From Lineus longissimus (lineage: Eukaryota; Nemertea; Pilidiophora; Heteronemertea; Lineidae), in the NCBI RefSeq assembly GCF_910592395.1, contig NC_088315.1:4528501-4592500 (forward strand): a stretch of DNA of 64,000 nucleotides, read 5' to 3'. A program made the position numbers and the translations under genes. This document shows, in pieces, positions 38,988-49,988 of the stretch. The notes under the pieces were generated by a model, which saw nothing but the letters and a program-made list of their open reading frames with translations, was not told where the DNA came from and searched no databases. Numbering within the stretch: the stretch's first letter is position 1; the number at the start of each line of letters is the position of its first letter.

Positions 38988-41900
38988 GTGGTTCGAGCGG
39001 TCAGCGACGTCAACTCCCAAAAGGCAGAAAAAGAAAACAGGACTCGGAATTTCCCGAACTTCCCCGATCTTGGGAGTACAAAATCAAACAGAGGTTAACG
39101 AGAGGATACGACAAGACATCACGTCCGGTCAAGATGGATAACACCACCATAAAAGTCAATATAGCCATGTCATTGTTCCATATCTTAGACACAGTAAGTG
39201 ATTAATATTGTGTACAATATTATAAGACTGCAATATCTGAGAATGATAAAAACAATGGAAAATTGATTTATGGAATATCGAAAGAAAAATCAATAAATGG
39301 ATTCACAATCAATTGGTGTTATCCATTACCAAATGATGTTCGGTGGGATTTTGTGATATTGACACATGTATATAAGCTTGGTGTGCTATGCTTAATAAAA
39401 CATTTACCTTGAGTGGTTGCTTTCGCAATACTTAATCCTCTAGGTTGCTCTCAGTCCAAGGTTATGGCGTCTGACCTTACTTTATTGAGCTAGAAGAAGT
39501 TCATGATGTACTGGACTTGTGCTCCGAGGGAAAGTTGTTGTTCTTATCCATATTGCTAATGTTGTTGTTATAGGCGGTATCAATACATAACGTTGATGGT
39601 TCAGCCTCCCATGCATACTGCTTTTGCTTTGGATTAATGAGAATCAAACATATACTTGAATGGATATTCATCAATGGTATGATATGGTTCGTGAAATCAA
39701 CCAGGTGGGCAAACATTGGTGGACCAACCCTTTTCTCTCAACTGTTCAGGAAAGTTTCACCTTGGAAGAATCTAGTAATTAAGACTGAGCATGCACATGA
39801 CAAGTATCTTGGTAATAATCAAAACAGAGTAGTATAGCTACCATGGTTATGCATCTACATGTACACATACCATGCTTAGAATCAAAGTACTGGTTTTATG
39901 GTGAATGGAGAATTGTTGTAGACGTACATTAATACCAACCAAACATATCACGATTCGATCCAGTAGTTTTTTCACCACAGCCGATTTTGTGAAGTATGGT
40001 CGGGAGTAATTTTCCAATTACATTCTTTTCGGCACAAATACCCCTGACGTTGCTTTTACAAAATCGTTTATCTACATCATGTACTCTTTTGTATTTTTCA
40101 GAATGAAAAACATCAAACATTTTCAGCATTAGTATCGATACGACTGGTAAGTTCTTTCAAGGAATCACGTGGATTTTAATTCTAACTGCCATCTACTCAA
40201 AGGCTTGAGAACCATCAAGCTGCACGGTAGCGTTATCAGCCATTCATGAGACAAGAAGCTTACGGACATCTCGTCACGTCCTGCAAAATATTCTACATAA
40301 AAGTCTATTGACAGTGGGATTATAATGATAATTTGCAATCACAGAGGTTGTGATGACCATCACCTTTCACATGAACACCGCTTGAAGTACGCATCCCTTA
40401 GATGATCTTAGCTAATCGTCCGGATTTGTTTATGTTTCAGCGTTGGCGGGACGAGTATATGGTATGGGACAAGACAGAATACGGAAACATTAGCCAAATT
40501 CACATTCCAGCTTATAGTTTATGGTTACCAGACTTGGTTATAAGCAACCAGTAAGTACACTTTACAGCGTCACCACATTTTGTCACAATTACCATTCATT
40601 ACGTTCACCATGTTTACAAAGCAGCTGCTTGATTATTTTACAATTTGTTGCCACCATCACTGGAATATTATTTGGCAAAGCCAAGCGGATGGCAAAGCGA
40701 AACCTTCACTACAACAGCCTAGCTGTGATGCGGTGCGAACAAGCTCTCTCAGGTTGAGCTCCGTACGAGATATGTAGTCTACCAATTCTTCCAATGAAAT
40801 CTAGAAAAGCTTCTACCGTATCAAGTTCCTCCCCTTCCTCTTCCCATCCCTGTTATGTGTTATTGATAATCCGCTCTTAGTTTTTCTTGCTTTGGTCGAT
40901 TTCACCTACTTCCCAACACAGGCATAAGTTCTGCCTCCTTGTGCGTTCTCGTTACATAGATGAGTGGAAATCGTATCGATTCCGCCAGAAATACAATTGT
41001 AGACCAAAGTAACACTCAAAGGTACTGCACATATGTTACATATCAGCACAATAATTCAGTCGATACATGTACATTACAATGGCTTTAGACTATCAAATTG
41101 TAAAACCAAGTAACGCTATGCACACTCAGTTCCAACAAGAAACAGCAGAACAACCGACCTTTGGCTTTTTGTTACGTGCATGTTCATTATCTCAGTTTCA
41201 CACGTGTCTTTTCTTTCCAGTGCTGATGACAGTTTCAGCGGCTTCCTCAACACCTATGCAATAGTTCAACATACGGGCGACACCCTATGGATGTTCCCCG
41301 CAGTCATCAAGATATACTGTACCCTCAATGTCAGACACTTCCCATTCGATTCCCAACATTGTGATGTGGTGTTTATCTCGTGGACGTACAGTGGCTTCGA
41401 GCTTGATATGTTGTACAACGATAAATTTCCGAATACTGTTTACTACACTGCTGAAAATCAGGAATGGTAGGTGAAACGGTTGTACCATGCTTACATCCGG
41501 AAGAAATAAAGATATGTGGTACAAAATAGAGACAGAGTACGACAAGACTCTGTGAAGTAAATGAGGAAGATGATCATATCAAATGAACTAGAAATAATAA
41601 TGTAGTGATCGCAGCTAAGGCAGCAGAAACTTGATCAGATTGATACTTTGGCAGTTATAGGCAGGTTATCTTTTTTGTGTGTCGCCCAGTAACACATTAC
41701 ATAATAATCTCGACGTTTTGATTTTAAGGTGGGTCGACCGCATCACCGTAAAACGCCACGAAAAATACTACGCATGTTGCGAGGAGCCCTATCCGGACGT
41801 GACGTTCACAATCCACATGAACAGGCGAAGTCTCTTCTATATCTTCAACCTGATATTCCCCTGTATGCTAATTTATGTGGTCTCCATGCTCGGCTTCTTC

Positions 41901-43025
41901 CTCCCGATCGAGTCCGGGGAGAAAGTGAACCTGGAGATCACCATTCTACTGGCCTTGGTCGTCTTCCTCATGATCATTGGTGAGACCCTGCCTCCTACTC
42001 CCGATGCTATTCCACTTTTGGGTAAGTTGTTTCGAATTCCGACTCTTGAACCAGGAGAGAAAGCAATTTCATCGATACCGTTGCATGCAGCGGCCACAAT
42101 TCTAACGACAAGACTAATGAGTTGGAGAATCAGTCAGTGCCAGTCCACCCATAGGCCTACTGATCCAGATGGTCTAGTGGTTAAGACAACCGGTCTCGTG
42201 GCCGGGAGGTCGAAGGTTCCTATTTTCTTTGCGAGTCCTTATCACTGGCCAATGGTGATGTAACTCTCTGATCGGGCGTACTTTCGAATGAGTACTGATC
42301 TTTCATCGATTTTGTTCTTTCAATCATATTCTCTCGGAGTCCGCCGAAAATTATTCCAAAAAAATGTAAGCTTATAGATTGTCTCTCCTTTCTTTTCAGG
42401 TATGCTTTTCGGTGCCACTATGCTGATGGTGTCTATAGCGTTAGTAATGGGAGTTATCGTCACAAACATTCACCTGAGGAGATATTCGAAACAAAAAGTA
42501 CCTAGGTGGGTCGGTAGAAAGATTATACGATGCGATTGTGCAAGACAGAAGAAGTCTAAAGTCCGACTGAAATGCAAAAGCCAAACACATCGGTCGAGTG
42601 CGCATAGTCAATCTTGTGACATTGAAATAGACACTTTAGCAGGAGCTCACGAAATGCAAGCTCTGACGACGCACCCACGCACGCGCGCCAATGGGAACTT
42701 GCATAAAAACAGCAGTGGGGAGAATATTGTGTGTAACTGTACTTTCCCTGGATTGCCCGCCGGTAGTCAACCGAACGTAGATGATGGTAACCAAGGTGAG
42801 AGCAGTTCCGCAGTATCAAAGCCAGTCCCGCAGCAATGCCCGTGCCAATCTCCCGAAGCGTGGTCTACCTTAGCCAAGTTCATGGATAGGTTGTTCTTTT
42901 ACATATTCTTGATAGCCAGCTTGTTGGCCTTCTTTTTAATCTTCTATCAGATTCCATCACATTCTAATGAAGATTCAAATACAAATAACGATAAAGAAGT
43001 GTCAACAAATGATACAGCGACGTAG
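38988..43025 (+). CDS. Nicotinic acetylcholine receptor alpha-type subunit (Cys-loop ligand-gated ion channel), core exons
   Basis: A pentameric cation channel subunit of the plasma membrane. Coding exons are 38988-39193, 40102-40146, 40441-40550, 41221-41466, 41729-42021 and 42400-43025 (stop). All introns are GT-AG and phases join without a stop. The 45-nt and 110-nt exons match the sizes I recall for vertebrate CHRNA genes. Visible features are a Cys-loop with 13 residues between cysteines (41318-41362), loop B Trp (41381-41383), loop C YYACCEEPYPD with vicinal cysteines (41775-41780), M1, M2 (GEKVNLEITILLALVVF), M3, a roughly 130-residue M3-M4 loop and M4 near the C-terminus. Glu at M2 -1' predicts cation selectivity. 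The loop D Trp and loop A Tyr are both Ser. The 41729 exon uses an AAG acceptor. With exon 1 at 8652 the protein is 533 residues; with the ATG at 38945 it is 522. The family call is firm; the ligand and the exact subclass are not determined. Confidence 0.95.
41729..42021 (+). other. nAChR exon for loop C, M1 and M2 (binding site and pore)
   Basis: This exon starts at an unusual AAG acceptor (ttttaag). It encodes loop C with the vicinal Cys pair (41775-41780) and its flanking tyrosines, then M1 (LFYIFNLIFPCMLIYVVSML) and M2. Pore-lining positions are Glu -1' (41919-41921), Asn 2' (41928-41930), Glu 4' (41934-41936), Thr 6', Leu 9', Val 13' and Glu 20'. Leu 9' and Glu -1' are standard for cationic receptors; Asn 2' and Glu 4' differ from the usual Ser/Thr and Gly/Ser. 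Confidence 0.9.
42160..42222 (+). mobile_element. tRNA-derived SINE-like fragment in the last nAChR intron
   Basis: A clear pol III A-box-like TGGTCTAGTGG (42170-42180) is followed by ttaagacaaccggtctcgtg and a degraded B-box-like ggtcgaaggttcc. The order and spacing are those of tRNA-headed SINEs. There is no cloverleaf or anticodon arm, and I could not delimit the body or tail. Confidence 0.5.
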
Positions 43026-44180
43026 GTTTGCTGAGAAAATCCTGGTTTTCAAAAATGGATACTGCAGGTGGTGAAACTTAATTGTGTCCCTTTGAAGCAC
43101 AGTCCAAAGTGCATCATCCTTAGGGCCAATGTCAGGGATTTCACGCATAATCTGCTGGTATGGTTAAAAGTCCTGCTGATTAAAGGTCAAGGTTACATGT
43201 GTAGACACAGAATTCAAGGTCACAATTTTAAAGGTTTGAGGTCGAGGCAATGCCATCAAAATAATGAATTTGTGACTTGGGGTGGATTGATGCAGTTGTG
43301 ACTGTAAGGAGAGCTTGGTGGGCTAAATGATTGTGATGGAGCACTGTTTTAAGGTGATTGGAAGGGAATTGAACCGACCATCATGGTGTGTATAGTTTAG
43401 AAGAAAATAACTGGATATCTCAAAACATGTGGATCAGGACATGTACATGTAATGACTGAAGAAGTGTAATACAAGTTGCAAGTAATGTCGAAAACAACAG
43501 ACTTAATTATGCTTCGTCATGCACTACGAAATGGATGGCACAAGGGAAGGGAAGTTCTTGCAAGGCTGATGACACAGTACTGTTGGTAGATATCGTTTGC
43601 TGGTGGCATCAGTTGAGTGTTTTGCTCCAAGTTTTACTGGCTGTGAATGGCAAAAGACTGCTTTATATTGAAATGAGGTGGCAAAGTCACTAGCTGAGGC
43701 ATTGTGATATAACATGGCGTGTGGTCCATGGACTAATATCAAGTATTATGGAGGATAATATATCATAAATGTATTGTAGATAAACGTTGGGCAGGGAAGT
43801 ATTTTGTATTAGGGATTCCTGCATCCAAATAATGTCTTGTCATGTAAATAGATTTTATATAACCAAGTGTGTATGATAGTCAATTTTATAAATCAAATGT
43901 CAAAGAAGAAGCTCAACGATTAAATTAAAATACGTAAGGGAACCTTTCATAAAACCCAATACAGAATGTCATGTTATGAGAGCTTAGTGTAAAAAGATTC
44001 ATTCATCAAATATCAACTTTACCCAGACTTTTAACAGTGCAACTCATCATTACATGTTGCGTGCGACCATTGCCAAAGTTAAGTTTCCGATTTATTTGTT
44101 GGGTGTCGACGAATCAAACTGTAATTCCAACATTGCGGCTTTGAGCTTTTATTTTCCATGCAGGGATTGCAATAAAGAAA
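43026..44180 (+). other. Presumed nAChR 3' UTR and downstream DNA
   Basis: There is no coding signal. AT-rich sequence follows the receptor stop. Possible poly(A) signals are ATTAAA at 43919-43924 and 43924-43929, and AATAAA at 44171-44176. The true cleavage site cannot be chosen from sequence alone. Confidence 0.45.
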
Positions 44181-44845
44181 AATCCTAAGGTGTATGTAGC
44201 ATTTTAGAGGTCAAGTCTTATAGTTCATATTCCTTCCTGTTCCAGAGACGAACCGATCGCCTCCTTTTCCATATACGCTCCCCTCTAATTACTTACTCAA
44301 GTTTTGGAATACTTGCAGGAGTCGGCTGGTAACTGGGATTAAATATTCTGTACAATAATGTCACTTTATCATAATGCTATAACAGGGCAGGGTAACAGAG
44401 GACTACATTGATATTCAAACGGGATGTTCACTTCGCTTCTTCATGATTTCAGGAAAACGGCGGATTCTCTTAAACTTTGAAAATTGCACTTGATTATTTT
44501 GAACGATTTCAACACTAATGCAGTTGTGTGGCCTGATATAAAATGCTAAGTTGCAGCAAATTTGTGTGTATAATTACTGCTTCACGGCAATGTTTATTTT
44601 TATTTATATGAGCTACAATAAAATAAAATGACTACTCCTTGAAACTATACCCGCAACAAAACTTGTTTGTTTCCGCTGTATACGCAGTTCCATGATCATG
44701 TGTAGTAGAGTCATCATCATTTTTATCATTTTGGATACAGAGGCAGAATGTAATGTATCGGTAACGATGAAATGCATGATCCTAATAAATACGATTCTGA
44801 TGCAGTCGCCTTTCGTAGTTATATAATTCCTGCAAGGGGCAATCT

Positions 44846-44985
44846 GGGACCGTATTCACAAAGCCCTCGCAACTTTACGCAGTGCGCAGTTTATTGTTAA
44901 CTTGCGGTTGCCCTATTGTGTACTGTCTGTCAAACAAAAGGTTAGCGTCCTCGCAAAGTTACGAATGCTTCATGAATAAGCCCCC
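44846..44985. mobile_element. 140-bp MITE-like foldback element
   Basis: The ends are inverted repeats of about 30-35 bp. The left end reads gggaccgtattcacaaagcc and, after reverse-complementing, the right end reads gggggcttattcatgaagca; both continue into (t)cg.aacttt.cg. There is no coding capacity and no clear target-site duplication, so the superfamily is unassigned. It lies between the receptor 3' end and the transporter 3' end. Confidence 0.6.
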
Positions 44986-44996
44986 TGTTGTTTCAG

Positions 44997-45288
44997 ACTG
45001 ATGTGGGACATATGAACCAATGGGATGAACAATACCGTAGTCCATACAATACGTTCCGATCTCCTGAACCGTTTCGAATTCTATCCAGATCGCAGACCCA
45101 CCAGAGCGACGAGATATATAGAAACGCCGAAGTATCGCCGTACTGATCCCAGTAGACGTAAAGCCGAACGTCCGAGCCTCAACATACCCCATTATCGGTC
45201 AGATCCCCCTCCTCAACTTGCATTCAAGCATCTCGGAGCTTTGCCTGTCGTGGTGCTGAGCCTACGAAAGCTCCCGATTGAATAGAAA
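44997..45288 (+). other. Unassigned ORF-like block behind a 3' splice acceptor
   Basis: After cctgttgtttcag the sequence is open for 49 codons (MNQWDEQYRSPYNTF...AEVSPY) and then stops at 45146. A second frame, open from 45025 to 45285, carries a basic Arg/Pro/Tyr-rich stretch (TPKYRRTDPSRRKAERPSLN). The block is richer in G+C than its flanks. It could be a terminal exon, a decayed coding fragment with a frame break, or chance. I recognise no family. Confidence 0.25.
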
Positions 45289-46597
45289 ATACGGCGCTGA
45301 TATCTCGTGATCACCGTCAATGCACACAGTTTGGGGTTTAATACGGCAAAAAGACCTAAAGACAAGAGTCTTCTGACAAATTCGTATGGTATTTAATTGT
45401 AGTAAAAGTGTATATTTATATGACAATTTTTATAAAATTATGTCAAATACAGGTACAGCCAATGTACTGGGAAAGAACGTATGCAAATAGTTATGCGCCC
45501 ATGCTTTTTGCAGTTGCCCAGTACACAGTGTGGGGGAAGGTCAAAGGCACCACTGTAACCCAACTCCCAAAACAAAAATATGACGATCGATGAAACAATG
45601 CATCCCGCATATGATAGAACCTCAAACTGAATATTTAAAATTGAAAATAATATTTTGGTCCACAACTTGCCTCCCACCGAATACCTTAAAGTTACGCGCA
45701 CAATTCTTCCCTCGAACTTAACAAAACGTTGAACGACTTTCGAAATTCACGTTTTCACATCTGTGAATCGTTGGGACACCTCCCCATCCTCATCATAATT
45801 AGACTAAGTATATTTCATTCTACAGTACTGTACATGTATATATGCATATATATACGTGTATTTTGGTCCTAATGGAATTCCCAAAAATTCCCGATTATAT
45901 ATTTGCTCTTCATCTTGTATGAAATCCATCGATTCGAGTATTGGTGATATTTCATACGAATATGTGATATTTAAGCTTATATAAAAACCCTGTTTGTTGT
46001 CATATATCAGTCAAATTTCACAGTTTTCCTCCCTGACATGCCTGAAATCATTCAAAACATTGTTGTATGGTCAAAAGTGGGGTTATCATAACCACCAAGG
46101 CCGGAATTGTCATGGTGTCGACTTCGTCCTGACTGGCGATATCTATCACGGCCTAATTCCGGGGTATTGCGAGTCGTTGATGGTTGACGATGGAGGTGGG
46201 GTCCCATGAAATCTGAAAGAGAGATGTTGATCATCAATTTAGTGTAAGGCTGAACTGACAGTAAGGGGGCCTTCTTTAGATTTGAAACGGCAAAATACAA
46301 AATCCGAGTTGACACCGAGAGGGAATAGACTGCAAGTAACTTCTAGGCCTATGTATTAAAGGGAAGAGGTTGAAGCAAACTTGGATGATAGCATCTGAAG
46401 AACACGGTACCAGCGGTCTGAACTTTTTGATAGTATTCTTGATGAATAGAAAAAAACCCATGGCATCTTGATGGGCTTGCAAAGTCAGTCCTGTCTGCGA
46501 ATGGAGAACCACCCTAACGCTGCCTATTTTGTACAACTTTAAGTTCCTCGTAATTCTTACCACTACCACCACCACCATATGTTCAAAAAAAATCTCA
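45289..46597. other. Downstream of the transporter; no gene seen
   Basis: AT-rich sequence below the transporter stop should contain its 3' UTR. No AATAAA was seen on the minus strand close to the stop; the nearest candidate noted is an ATTAAA at about 45385. No other feature was recognised. Confidence 0.4.
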
Positions 46598-49500
46598 CTA
46601 CATACACGACGATGGTTTACCTAATCCATTCACATGTCCGTTCTGTGAAATGATGGCTTTTTCATCCCCCATCTCGCTCTCCGCCTCATCGCCGACAATC
46701 TGTTCGGGGTAGGCGGGCTCGTGGTGCTGGAGGACGTCTAAGCCTGGAAGTAAAGAACCAACGACATAGCAAGCTATAGCATGACCTTTTAAGGTGGCTC
46801 CAATCAGAGTACCAAAGGAAGACCGTCCAGAAAACCAGAAGACGACCAGCGACCAGCGACCAGAAAACGACCAGCGTATTGAACGAATGGAACAACTGGG
46901 TATAGGATAGCAGTACAAAAGCAAAGACAACTAGCCGCTTATGCAGACTGCGCAAAATCATAGCATTGGAACCGAACTGTTGTAAAAAAATAATGATAAT
47001 GTTGTTTTGGAAAGAAGTCATTTTTTCTTAGTAAAACGAAATATCGTTCTCATTGAAGTAACTTGAGCTAGTGTGGGCCTACAAATTAATGGACTCCGTA
47101 CCTTTTGATTCCACCCCTTCAGTGACCCGGAGAAGCCCCATCAGTCGGACTGTACCCAGGACCAACAACAGGATGCCTGCGGTCCAGCCGATGATCGATG
47201 CTGCACCCGCTACGTTCCATGCAAAACCCTGAAAAGGCATGGAAAAGGATAGATTAACATTAGGAAAGAACTTAAAAATGAACATTAATTCATATTCTGT
47301 ACGATTATTATACGACGCATCTGTGCCAGTATGATGTCTTTTCACAACGGTTACCAAAGATTCAGAGATTCTGTGTCTTTGACTTTTGTATCCTCTCCTA
47401 AACATTTGCCTATCACCTATCATTTCCTTTCGAAATTCAAAATCTTATCTCGCTAGGTTGGTGACCAAGCGCAGAATCCAGGACAAAGGCATAAATCGTG
47501 CACTCCCCCCTATGGGGATAAATATATCCTTCGGAAGGCAATCACGAGAAAGTGCCCTTTCCTCTAAGATAGGCCTGGAGAGTCATATTGCCTTACCAGA
47601 AATGAATTTTTGTTTGCCACAAACACTATGCCAGTATTCATCTTGAGTAAAGGCCGAGCTATCACTCCCCATAATCCGCCTCCAAGGTGAACTAAAAAAC
47701 ATTATACAATAATTAAAGAGTTAATGTATGTAAACATTGGCATGCATGGTCCTCTTTCTCAATGAAATCCAATCGGCAACTAACAGCTTGTGCAACTTGA
47801 CTATTTGACAAACTAATTGGTCAGCTGACAACAATTGGTCAGCGGACGAACACAATTGCATTACATTTTAACTTTTGTAAAATGGTATTGTGTAATTTTT
47901 GTTTCCCGTGCACCAAATGCGTATTCGTACCTGCAACTGTGTTCATTGGATCGTCAACCTTAATCTCCATCAAGAACATACTCCAGGCGATGTAGGCCCA
48001 CCCTGCCATCCACCCGACTGCCGCAGCACCCCAGGGGTACAGCACGTCAGCGCAAGCACCGATTGCCACCATGCCAGTCAGGGTACTGTTGATGAGGGTC
48101 TGAAGGGTCCAGCCAGGGTCAGTACCGCGGCAACAATGCTGAAACATGGTAGAGGAATATCAACATCGGTTATTAAAACCGTCTGTACATAAAGACGCCA
48201 CAACCCAAAGTTTTCAGAGCACCATAGACAACAACTACATACCTGTGAGAGTGTGTGCGCAATTTTCTTTGTAATGACAGCCGCCATTGCCGCAGCCATA
48301 CCAGATAAGACAGTGTTCATGACAGCCCTAATAAGGATCTGTCCATCTCCTGCTTCCGTTATGCTTCCCTTGGCCCCACCGTTAAACGCCAAGAGCCCGA
48401 AAATAAGAATGAACCCCCCGAGGGCGGATAACGGTGATGAGTGACCGGGAATGTTGTGTGTTTTTCTTGAGTCTTTGATGAATTTGCCTCGCCTTGGTCC
48501 AAGCAAGATGGCCGCCACCCAGGCTGCCGTACCACCAAGCACGTGGACCACTCCGCTACCGGCGAAATCCTGAAATGGAATTCCAATATATTCCAATATA
48601 TTCGCATGAGCGCCATTTACCAAAATGTCGGCCGACTATAGTCTTTCACAATGAAGCAGTATAGTTTCAATCACAAGTTAGCAAAGAAAATCCTGGCGGT
48701 CACTTTAGCGTCTTGATTGAGGCAAAGCACCGAAAGATATCAGCTTCAACTTTTTTCCGTGTTAAGACTGTTCGTTCGCGTATTTTCTCAATAAACTCCA
48801 CGTTGGACAAACGAACGTACCTCGTAACCGACTCCGTCTTTAGTTCCAAGTTTCAGCCAACCGTCTGGATGCCAGCACCAGTGAGATATGAAAGGGAAGA
48901 TCACGCCTGGAAAAGAGACATGTTTTTTCAGCATTTCAGATTACAGGGCAGTGACAGGTGATGCTGCCAGAGCCTCCTAAACAAACTGTCGTCAAAGGGT
49001 TCGGCGTATACTCTATTTAGTTCATGCCGCTTTCTCAGTGCAAGCTGGGCTACAGGAATTTTTAGATCCTTACCTGTTATTAGGAAAGTCATTAGTGGAT
49101 AAGCGTAGAATTCGCATCTGCCTGCCATTGACGATGAAGCAATACTTGACGCAGTTACCGCAAGGACTGTATGCCACAACCAGTGGGAATTCAATATCTC
49201 TGGCATACTCTCACCAAAGAAGTATCGCCAACCAAGAAAGAAGTTGCCGGGACCATGAGCGAAGGCGTAGCCCATTCCCCAAAACACCAGAACAGAAATC
49301 ACTGAAAATAAAGTTCAGATGAATATATATCAGAGTTTACGATATTTCGCATGACGTAGAGATATACGAATTGCTTAATATGTTATCTGGTTGTGCTCAC
49401 TTTTGGTTGAAATTGCGATTATAGAGGCAATGACCGCCAATAGCTCAGAGACTAAAGCGCATGATAGAATCTTTTGTCATCAAGACATTATTTCCTGGGA

Positions 49501-49967
49501 CATTTCGAACTTCTACAACGGGTTGCCAATCCAATTAATGGGCTTTTTTCAATCCTTATCAAAGAAGGGTGGACTTACCTGTACATAATAAACCCTTAAT
49601 CACAATATTGGTGGCGTTTTTACTTCTAACAGAGCCCGCTTCTAATAAGGCGTATCCACATTGCATGACTGAAACAAGAAACATTTCTTATCTATTTATA
49701 TAATTGTCACTCAACAGTTGATTTATATCCTAGCAGGAAGAACTTCGCGAAAGCCAATGCGAACGCCTATCCCATTGCACAACTTTCTGATAACGATGTC
49801 GAACACTGGGATAGACATTTCGGGGATTTGCTTAAACTCCCCCGGCCACTTCGATTAGTATACTTACAAAGTACGATGGCAGCGAGAATAGTGACGAAAA
49901 AGATATTGACGTTCAGCTTTAATGAGACCATGTCCAAAAGCTGCGCAGGATCCACCGCTGACGACAT
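46598..49967 (-). CDS. Ammonium transporter (Amt/Mep family)
   Basis: A plasma-membrane channel-like transporter for NH4+/NH3. Coding exons in transcript order are 49868-49967, 49579-49668, 49074-49301, 48821-48906, 48243-48569, 47931-48138, 47597-47691, 47102-47228 and 46598-46743 (stop TAG), giving 468 residues, normal for the family. All introns are GT-AG and phases join cleanly. Hallmarks are MQCGYALLEAGSVRSKN (35-51), GPGNFFLGW, HWCW (148-151), DFAGSGVVH (169-177, with the signature Asp and first pore His) and VHLGGGLWG (347-355, second pore His). The tail continues in EPAYPEQ and an acidic cytosolic end. It is convergent with the receptor and divergent from harmonin. Oddities: Leu where AmtB has gate Phe107, and AGRC where many members have AERC. 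A longer tail through a further exon (gtaaac donor at 46608-46609) cannot be excluded. Confidence 0.96.
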
Positions 49968-49986
49968 CCTGGCTTTGTGTTAGTGC
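49968..49986 (-). other. 5' UTR start of the transporter's first coding exon
   Basis: On the minus strand a pyrimidine tract (ccccttttttttcag) ends at 49987-49988, 19 nt before the transporter ATG. It is a convincing acceptor, which implies at least one non-coding 5' exon and a promoter further up, in the 50-51.9 kb interval shared with harmonin. Confidence 0.55.
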
Positions 49987-49988
49987 CT

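Noticed and set aside
39010-39192. Minus-strand ORF opposite the first receptor exon
   Set aside because: Antisense shadow of coding sequence with no independent signal.
42160-42222. A functional tRNA gene
   Set aside because: The A box is good, but no acceptor or anticodon stems can be drawn and the B box is broken; called SINE-like instead.
42022-42263. Continuation of the receptor frame past M2 into the intron
   Set aside because: The exon ends at a proper gtaagt donor and the next exon resumes the family sequence (M3). The extension runs through the SINE-like fragment and would be a truncated channel.
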